The notes beneath the pieces are model-generated. The model worked only from the letters and a program-made list of their open reading frames with translations. It searched no databases and was not told the origin of the DNA. The translations under genes were made by a program, and so were the position numbers. From assembly GCA_030592985.1 (NCBI GenBank), contig JAUVIB010000280.1, forward strand, positions 1-5,162: a stretch of 5,162 nt of DNA, given 5' to 3'. Shown here in pieces: positions 1 to 5,162 of the stretch. The first letter of the stretch is position 1. The number at the start of each line of letters is the position of its first letter. The DNA is from Calditrichaceae bacterium (GTDB lineage Bacteria; Calditrichota; Calditrichia; Calditrichales; Calditrichaceae).

Positions 1-813
1 GCCGTTAAAATAATCTTCTTCGCCTGTTCCGCAAATGGTTGGAAATTCCGTATCACCATCCATATAGAATTTGATTTCACCCTCTCCCCACCATCCCGGA
101 CTTCTTGCTCCGTGAGCCAGATAGGTACCGACATATTGTCCATCACCCTTAATTCCATCGACAATGGTATATACTTCTTTAAATGGCAAACGGTTTACGC
201 GGCGAAACTGTGCATGAAAATAGGGTGTATTAGCATCCACCTTTTCGAGAGAGTAATCGACTTGATAATATAAAGTTGCATTTTTACTGCCTTTATTTTC
301 CATGGTGATCTTACATTTTTTTCTAAACGGCATTTGCCAGTAAGAATTAAAACCGCTTCTCGGATTTACACAAATCGCATAGGAGTTTATCACCGGTTCA
401 TTCATTATCCCCCATCCGGCAGCAAAAAAATCACCCACAGGGACTTCAATGGACGGCTCTTTTTCATCATCCCAATAAAAACGTAATATCATCAAGCGGT
501 AGTCTCCAACCGGTGTCATCCAAATGTGATTAATTACTCCTGAACCCTCTATTTCAGCAAGAGTAAATGTTTGGCCGGCCTTAATATGAATATAGGGATT
601 AACTTTCCATCCCTGTCCAAGCTTACGGGCAGCTTTTGCAGCGTTTCCTTCTTCAAGTGTGGCCATTCCGCCTTTGCCTTTTTCACCACTGAAGTTTTCC
701 GGACTAATGGACCTCGTTTTACTCTCTTTTAGTTTGTAGAGATTGCTCATAGCCGACTGAGAAAATAAAAACGATGTCATTAGCAAAACAATAATAATAG
801 TGTTACGTAACAT
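1..813 (-). CDS. GH172 (DUF2961) secreted glycoside hydrolase, C-terminus cut off by window edge
   Basis: My translation from the ATG at 811-813 gives 271 residues with no stop up to the window edge, so the C-terminal part is missing. Residues 1 to about 19 form a signal peptide (short basic start, hydrophobic IIIVLLMTSFLF, then SQS), so the product is exported. The diagnostic part is residues 240-270: GWWGEGE, then KFYMDGD, FPT and GTGEEDYF, which is the DUF2961 signature. By comparison with characterised GH172 enzymes, Glu244 (in GEGE) and Glu266 (in EEDYF) are the likely catalytic pair. Family members hydrolyse furanosides such as alpha-D-fructofuranosides and D-arabinofuranosides; the exact substrate here is unknown. 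The start is fixed by a strong Shine-Dalgarno sequence and the signal peptide. The gene begins 29 bases after the GH3 stop on the same strand, so the two are very likely co-transcribed. No frame disruption is visible in this part. Confidence 0.93.
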   Translation of the reverse strand, partial: MLRNTIIIVLLMTSFLFSQSAMSNLYKLKESKTRSISPENFSGEKGKGGMATLEEGNAAKAARKLGQGWKVNPYIHIKAGQTFTLAEIEGSGVINHIWMTPVGDYRLMILRFYWDDEKEPSIEVPVGDFFAAGWGIMNEPVINSYAICVNPRSGFNSYWQMPFRKKCKITMENKGSKNATLYYQVDYSLEKVDANTPYFHAQFRRVNRLPFKEVYTIVDGIKGDGQYVGTYLAHGARSPGWWGEGEIKFYMDGDTEFPTICGTGEEDYFNG

Positions 814-819
814 AATCTA

Positions 820-829
820 CCCTCCTTTT
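820..829 (-). promoter_or_regulatory. Strong ribosome binding site of the GH172 gene
   Basis: The minus strand reads AAAAGGAGGG here, with six bases between it and the ATG at 813. It is nearly a perfect anti-Shine-Dalgarno match. It lies in the 29-base gap after the GH3 stop, so GH172 can be translated independently even if ribosomes stop early in the broken GH3 frame. Confidence 0.85.
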
Positions 830-842
830 GCACTAATCTGAT

Positions 843-3503
843 TTACAACAGTTTAAAATTACTTTTTACGCGGATATCTCTTGACGAGCTTCCAATAAGT
901 ATACCAAATTCACCGGGTTCAGCAATCCATTTTTTTGTTTTTACATCATAAAAAGAAAGGGCATCTTTCGAAATTTCGAAACGAACTATTTTGCTTTCCC
1001 CTTTTTTCAGATGTAAACGTTTAAATCCTTTTAATGATTTAACTTCCCTATCTACACTTGATTTTTTATCACTTATGTAAAGCTGTACGACCTCATCGCC
1101 ATCCATAGCGCCAGTGTTTTTTACATTCAATGTAACAGTTACACTGCCATCCTGTTTCATGGATTTCTTATCTAATTTCAATCCGCTATATTCAAAGGTA
1201 GTATAGGACAATCCGAAGCCAAAGGGGAACGCTGGTTCAATTTTCTTTTTATCATAATAACGATATCCTACATAAATCCCCTCTGTATAATTTGCAAAAT
1301 CGCGTGGTCCGGGATATGTATCATAAGTAGCAGATCCTTTCCATTCGGCCAGAAAAGTAATAGGAAGTTTTCCTGATGGTGATATATCACCAAATAAAAT
1401 ATCTGCCAACGCATTTCCGCCTTCCTGCCCGGGATACAAAGCGTCTATCACAGCCGGTACATCATCAACCCATTCTGTCATAATTATTGGAGTAGCGCCA
1501 TAAAGCACAACAACGGTGTTCTTATTAACAGCTGCCACTCTTTTAATTAAATCTTCCTGCGCTTTCGGTAAGGTTAAGCGATCCCTGTCTTTCGCTTCTC
1601 CTTCCATCTCAGGATTAAGTCCGACACACAACACGACCAGGTCAGACGCTTTAGCCAATTCAATCGCCTCTTTTGTATCAGAACTTGGTTTAAACTCTTC
1701 CAAACCGAGAATACAGCGACAACTTCCCCAATTTTCATAAAACTCAAGTTTTAAATCATATTTTCTGTTTTTCTCAAATTTAAACTGGGTTATTTTATAT
1801 TTTCCGGGCGATTGATCTGTCCAGGCGTCAACAACTAATTTACCATCAAGATAAAAGCGAATACCATTATCTGACTTTAAGCCAATATCATACCAACCGT
1901 CTCCCGGTGAAATCAGTTTCCCCGTCCATCTCGCTGACCAGCGGTCCGTCTGAATTATTTTCGGATCAGGCGATCCCGGCTCATTCTTATTGCGAAATTC
2001 ACCATATCCCCAATCGAAATTTATATTCTTTTCTACCCTGGTTAAAGCAGGATTTCCTTTTAATTCACGGTTATTGAAATATTCCGCCCAAACGCCGTTT
2101 CCTTTTCCCTTATTTTCTGGAAGAGAAAGCATCGAAGATGGAACGATTGGAAGTTCCATTTTGGTAATGGCAATACCGCGTTTATACTCAATATCTTCAC
2201 ATTGACCGATTTTATTTTTAATTCCCATTAAAGGAGAAATCTTGTAATGTCCCTGATTGAAACCACTACCACCACCGCATACTTGTGCGATATTACCATT
2301 AGGACCTATAATTGCAATTTTTTTACCCGTTTCTTTATTTAATGGTAAAAAATTGTTATTATTCTTTAACAGGATAATACTTTTTTGGGCGACTTCCAGA
2401 GCCAACTTTCGCCGGTAACCGGTATCGGTAAGGCCGCCATAAGATGCAATAGATTCATCAAATAATCCGGCTTTGAACATTACGCGAATTATTCTTCTTA
2501 CTTTATCATTGATTATGGAAACCGGGACGGTTCCCTTTACTACTTCAGGGAGCAGCAATTCTTTTCCGAGAAATCTCCCGGTTGGCATTTCCAAATCGAG
2601 ACCGGCTAATGCTGTGGGTACTGTGCTATGAACCCCTCCCCAATCAGATACCACAAATCCTTTAAATCCCCATTCGTTTTTCAACACATCGGTTATTAAG
2701 TACTTGCTTTCTGCGGCATAATCCCCATTTACTATATTGTACGCTGTCATTACCGACCAGGTGTCTGCCTCTTTTACTGCGGCCTTGATAGAAGGGAAAT
2801 ATATTTCTTGTAAGCTGCGTTCATCAACCCGGGCATCTACACTAAAACGATTCCACTCCTGGTTATTTGCAGTCATTACTTTAGTGCAAGTAGCAACATT
2901 ATTACTTTGCATTCCTTTAATATAAGCAACTGTCATTCTTGAGGACAAATATGGATCTTCACTAAAAACCTCAAATGTCCTTCCCCAGTGAGGAGCACGA
3001 ACAATGTTGATCATTGGAGCAAGAAGCATATTATATCCAAGGTCTCTCGTTTCCTCGCCAATGGCGCTTGCTATTATGTTAATCAAAGAATCATCAAAAG
3101 TTGCAGCAAAATTTATTGTTGCAGAATAGTTAGTGGAACCCCCTTTACCATTTGGCCCAAGCGGTCAGTCTGTCATTATAAACTCAGGAATACCAAGACG
3201 AATATTACGCCTCGTTTTTGACAGAAAATTCGTGGCGCGAATTAATGTGGCTGGACTATCTGTTTCGGGGTTTGTATTGGTATCAGAATCTATATCATCG
3301 TTATCTGCTCCGCTTAACAAATCTATTTTTTCTTCAAGAGTCATTCTTAACAACAAATCATTAAGCCGTTCTTCTACCGGAAGTTTTGCATTCTTGTATG
3401 GTGGAATTGGATCAACTTTTTGAGAAAAAGCCGAAGCTGTCATCACAACAAATCCCATGACCAATGAATAAAACAATCGATTGCCTTTTAATAAATTTTT
3501 CAT
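843..3503 (-). pseudogene. GH3 beta-glucosidase-type enzyme with PA14 domain, interrupted by one in-frame TGA
   Basis: A single 886-codon reading frame (ATG 3501-3503, TAA 843-845) contains one internal stop, TGA, at codon 113. Domains in order: signal peptide (1 to about 27, ending SAFS/QK); GH3 barrel with LGIPEFIMTD(stop)PLGPNG, GRTFEVFSEDPYLS, and nucleophile Asp287 in FVVSDWGG; alpha/beta domain from about 395 with KSIILLKN and IAIIGPNG; a PA14 domain inserted at about 470-604; the Glu-rich EMEGEAKDR stretch (632-640) holding the likely acid/base Glu; GFGLSYTTFEY; and a C-terminal Fn3-like domain (about 780-875). Family members release terminal beta-linked sugars from oligosaccharides outside the cytoplasm. 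Two oddities are visible. The stop replaces the Gly of TDGP, and the usual KH pair is Lys208-Val209. The downstream part has no credible own start: the first candidate is a TTG at 3084-3086 encoding a normal Leu, without a ribosome binding site. The native ATG also lacks a clear Shine-Dalgarno. Aside from the TGA, about 885 codons are intact, so the lesion is recent, or a sequencing error, or read through. Confidence 0.88.
3165..3167 (-). other. In-frame TGA stop replacing conserved Gly codon in GH3 TDGP motif
   Basis: The minus strand reads ATG ACA GAC TGA CCG CTT GGG, i.e. M-T-D-stop-P-L-G. The GH3 consensus here is TDGP, so the expected codon is GGA, one G-to-T change away. The frame is the same on both sides (3503 and 3086 are congruent modulo 3), which rules out a frameshift. 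Translation stopping here would leave a 112-residue exported fragment with no catalytic residues. Confidence 0.9.
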
Positions 3504-3563
3504 ACACCATTCGAAAATATTAATTTGCTAAACTCTTTATTATTGTGAATTATGTACAAGGTT

Positions 3564-3591
3564 ACTATATCAATTTACTTTTTAAAGCCAA
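3564..3591 (-). promoter_or_regulatory. Possible promoter for the GH3-GH172 pair
   Basis: On the minus strand TTGGCT (3586-3591) is followed, after 16 bases, by TATAGT (3564-3569), resembling -35 and -10 elements. It would give a leader of roughly 50 bases before the GH3 ATG. In an AT-rich stretch such matches arise by chance. If the host is a Bacteroidota, its sigma factor prefers TAnnTTTG, of which I found only an imperfect version (TATTTTG near 3601-3607). Confidence 0.22.
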
Positions 3592-3632
3592 TAAAGCATT
3601 CAAAATATTAGATATGTATAAAACCAATAAAA
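3583..3632. repeat. Pair of 14-base direct repeats, TAAARCCAATAAAR
   Basis: TAAAGCCAATAAAG (3583-3596) and TAAAACCAATAAAA (3619-3632) match at 12 of 14 positions, 36 bases apart. They overlap and sit just upstream of the candidate GH3 promoter, where an activator or repressor would bind. The non-A/T core CCAAT is what makes the match notable; the flanks are simple AT sequence. Confidence 0.4.
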
Positions 3633-3798
3633 TATAAATATTTCTATAAACCAGAACAATAACATCGACTTTTAATATATTATTTATAGTAAAAGAAAAC
3701 AAACGAAAGTGCATAAAAAATTTTACAAAACAGTCATTAGAAACTAACTTTTTTCAAAGATTATGCTTTGATAAAAACTAAATATTTCCAATATAAAG

Positions 3799-3810
3799 CA
3801 TTCGGGAATG
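3799..3810. repeat. 12-base palindrome CATTC-GG-GAATG
   Basis: Perfect 5-base arms with a 2-base centre. The loop is too small for a stable RNA hairpin, so a protein-binding dyad is more plausible than a terminator. It touches the next inverted repeat at base 3810. Confidence 0.4.
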
Positions 3811-3836
3811 TCCATTGAGAGAAAAGTCAATAGGAC
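3810..3836 (-). terminator. Inverted repeat downstream of rmuC, possible terminator
   Basis: GTCCATTGA (3810-3818) pairs with TCAATAGGAC (3827-3836) across an 8-base loop, giving nine base pairs with one bulged A. It lies about 38 bases past the rmuC stop, as expected for a terminator. No U-run follows it on the minus strand (the next bases are ATTCCC), so an intrinsic terminator is not proven; it could instead protect the 3' end or be a DNA dyad. Confidence 0.35.
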
Positions 3837-3873
3837 GCGTGTATTCTAAACAATAGGATTACAATAAAAACTG

Positions 3874-5016
3874 CTATTCCAACTCTTTTGAATTACGGAT
3901 AGATTCGATTTTTTGTAATGGTCGTTCCAGTTTATTAGTACGTGTGGTAATCAGCATCTGAAACTCTTTTTGGGCATCGTCAATTCTTTTACCCATTTTC
4001 TCCATACCTTCTTTATAATTATCCCACTGTTTACTGAATTCAGATAACAAGGAAAGAATTTGTGAAGCTGTCTGCTCTAAGTTAAAGTTCTCTACCGCAT
4101 GGTGTATAATAGACAAAATAGCGTATAATGTGATGGGAGAACTGAGAATCACTTTATTTTTAAGGGCGTCATCCATAATACTTTGATCGGCCTCATTTAT
4201 AAAAGCATATACCTGTTCATTGGGAATAAAAACGATAACATAATCCACCGTATGATCCGCTGGATTGATATAACATCTAACGACAACTTCTTTCACCCGA
4301 TTTCGGACATCTTTCAAAAAAGCGTTTTTATAACTATTTTTCTCCGTTTCATTTTCACTCTCCAGGTAAGCAAGATAATTATTGAGCGGAAATTTTACAT
4401 CCATATTCACTTTTAAATTATGAGGCAGAAAAAACGTAAAATCAGGACGGGATGCAGAATCATTACCCGACGTTTGCTTCTGATAATTTATTCCTTCAAT
4501 AAATCCGGCCATACGCAATACATCTTCCGCCATACGTTCGCCCCATTGTCCGCGAACCTGAGAATTTGACAGCGCTTGATTCAGCTGGGTGGTTGTTTCA
4601 CGCAGTTTTTGCGTCTGCTCTACCGACTGTCTTAATTGCTCATGTAAAGTACCGAAACTATGTTTACGCTCCCCCTCTATCTTCTGCATTAGTTCCTGGA
4701 CTTTATTAAGCTCAGATTTCATTATTTTAAGGTTTTGATCAATCAATTCTTTTTTACCCGATAAATTATCCGTATTTCGCTGTGCTTGTTCGCTAAAACT
4801 TTTATTTGCCAGTTTAAGAAACTCCTCCGTACTTTTATGTATTGCGTCAAAGGATAAAGAACCAAACGACTCTTTCAATTGGTTAACAATAGTTTCCACA
4901 TCTTCTTTTTTGCTTTTTTGCAGCGCTTCACTATGTTTTTGCAATTTGAACATTACAAAATATACGAATACACCGCCAATAACAAGCCCGGAAACAAAGA
5001 TAATTATATCCTGCAT
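3874..5016 (-). CDS. rmuC: RmuC-family protein, DNA recombination limiting factor
   Basis: The 380-residue product has the RmuC plan. An N-terminal membrane helix (about 4-23, IIIFVSGLVIGGVFVYFVMF) is followed by a long Gln/Glu/Lys-rich coiled coil (about 25-150). The PD-(D/E)XK nuclease-like core then shows GQWGERMAE (156-164, Glu160), RPDFTF (190-195, Asp192) and MDVKFPL (205-211, Asp206 and Lys208). A conserved FIPNE segment (263-267) and a C-terminal helical tail (about 310-370) follow. All expected core acidic residues and the Lys are present. In E. coli RmuC limits recombination at inverted repeats; its biochemical activity is poorly defined. The length is below the E. coli protein (about 475) but normal for short family members. 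ATG 5014-5016 is chosen because GGAG lies 7 bases upstream and the membrane anchor starts at once; the stop is TAG. The 146 bases upstream (5017-5162) show no other gene. It appears to be a separate transcription unit from the glycosidases. Confidence 0.93.
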   Translation of the reverse strand: MQDIIIFVSGLVIGGVFVYFVMFKLQKHSEALQKSKKEDVETIVNQLKESFGSLSFDAIHKSTEEFLKLANKSFSEQAQRNTDNLSGKKELIDQNLKIMKSELNKVQELMQKIEGERKHSFGTLHEQLRQSVEQTQKLRETTTQLNQALSNSQVRGQWGERMAEDVLRMAGFIEGINYQKQTSGNDSASRPDFTFFLPHNLKVNMDVKFPLNNYLAYLESENETEKNSYKNAFLKDVRNRVKEVVVRCYINPADHTVDYVIVFIPNEQVYAFINEADQSIMDDALKNKVILSSPITLYAILSIIHHAVENFNLEQTASQILSLLSEFSKQWDNYKEGMEKMGKRIDDAQKEFQMLITTRTNKLERPLQKIESIRNSKELE

Positions 5017-5020
5017 TAGT

Positions 5021-5027
5021 TTTCTCC
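5021..5027 (-). promoter_or_regulatory. Ribosome binding site of rmuC
   Basis: The minus strand reads GGAGAAA here, with the GGAG core 7 bases before the ATG at 5016. It settles the start against another ATG at 5027-5029, which is out of frame and overlaps this site. Confidence 0.75.
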
Positions 5028-5162
5028 ATTAATTGATCTAAATAATTATTACTAAGTAAAATAAAACCATATTAATGAATAATGTTGTTAAAAACTCCAT
5101 TATTTCAATTCGATTAATGTAGTGATTTTGTCATGAACAGTGCAAATGGAATATTTTTTTAA

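Larger units (their letters stand above)
3504..3873. other. AT-rich intergenic region between rmuC and the glycosidase pair
   Basis: These 370 bases lie downstream of rmuC and upstream of the GH3 gene. No convincing gene is present on either strand; the longest ATG-started frames I found are 13 and 19 codons without ribosome binding sites. The region holds inverted repeats at the rmuC end, short direct repeats, and a possible promoter at the GH3 end. Composition is markedly more AT-rich than the flanking genes. No tRNA or recognisable riboswitch was seen. Confidence 0.75.

Noticed and set aside
843..3086. Treating the downstream 747 codons as an independent gene
   Set aside because: Its apparent start is TTG at 3084-3086, an internal Leu codon of the GH3 barrel with no ribosome binding site; homologous sequence continues upstream in the same frame to the TGA and beyond.
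3165..3167. TGA as a selenocysteine codon
   Set aside because: The position is a conserved Gly, not Cys, no selenoprotein is known in this family at this site, and I see no convincing bacterial SECIS-type hairpin just downstream.
1516..3423. Plus-strand open frames of 62-96 codons (1516-1740, 1990-2205, 2737-2925, 2988-3221, 3133-3423)
   Set aside because: They lie antisense within the GH3 coding region, overlap each other in part, and show no recognisable domain or ribosome binding site.
3552..3611. Short plus-strand frame MYKVTISIYFLKPIKHSKY
   Set aside because: Only 19 codons, no Shine-Dalgarno sequence, AT-rich intergenic context.
3809..3850. Short plus-strand frame of 13 codons starting MSIERKV
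   Set aside because: Too short, and it overlaps the inverted repeat; GGGA before the ATG is part of the palindrome.
4183..4416. 77-codon plus-strand frame
   Set aside because: Antisense to the conserved core of rmuC, with Ile/Phe-rich composition typical of a reverse reading of AT-rich coding DNA.
5017..5162. Promoter for rmuC (e.g. TTGAAA near 5103-5108 with CATTAT 18 bases on)
   Set aside because: The spacing and -10 match are poor and the region is AT-rich; no clear TAnnTTTG element either.

Overview
The window (5,162 bases, AT-rich) carries three genes, all on the minus strand. In transcription order they are an rmuC-family gene (5016 to 3874), a 370-base AT-rich gap, a family 3 glycoside hydrolase (GH3) gene (3503 to 843) with one in-frame stop codon, and, 29 bases later, the first 271 codons of a GH172 (DUF2961) gene that runs off the left edge. 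The two glycosidases carry signal peptides ending in 'FSQ'. Together with the low GC and the pairing of secreted glycosidases, this suggests a Bacteroidota/Ignavibacteria-type member of the FCB group. That assignment rests on style, not on a marker gene.

Left region (1-3503): a likely two-gene carbohydrate-degradation operon. The GH3 protein has the full multidomain plan of a PA14-containing beta-glucosidase-type enzyme: signal peptide, TIM barrel with the SDW nucleophile motif, alpha/beta domain with an inserted PA14 domain, and C-terminal Fn3-like domain. The reading frame is broken once, by TGA at 3165-3167, exactly where the conserved TDGP motif needs glycine (GGA to TGA is one base change). 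The sequence on both sides is in the same frame and reads as one protein, so this is one 886-codon gene and not two. The same protein has Val where family 3 enzymes nearly always have the sugar-binding His of the 'KH' motif. GH172 enzymes act on furanosides (D-fructofuranosides, D-arabinofuranosides), so the pair probably acts on a glycan outside the cytoplasm, on a substrate that cannot be read from sequence.

Middle region (3504-3873): no gene. It contains inverted repeats just downstream of rmuC, a pair of 14-base direct repeats, and a possible promoter for the glycosidase pair.

Right region (3874-5162): an rmuC-family gene with a membrane anchor, a long coiled coil and a PD-(D/E)XK nuclease-like core, preceded by a good ribosome binding site. 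It is a housekeeping-type DNA maintenance gene with no evident functional link to the glycosidases. The last 146 bases hold only its leader region. I found no new multi-gene system; the most notable items are the stop codon and the altered sugar-binding motif in the GH3 gene.
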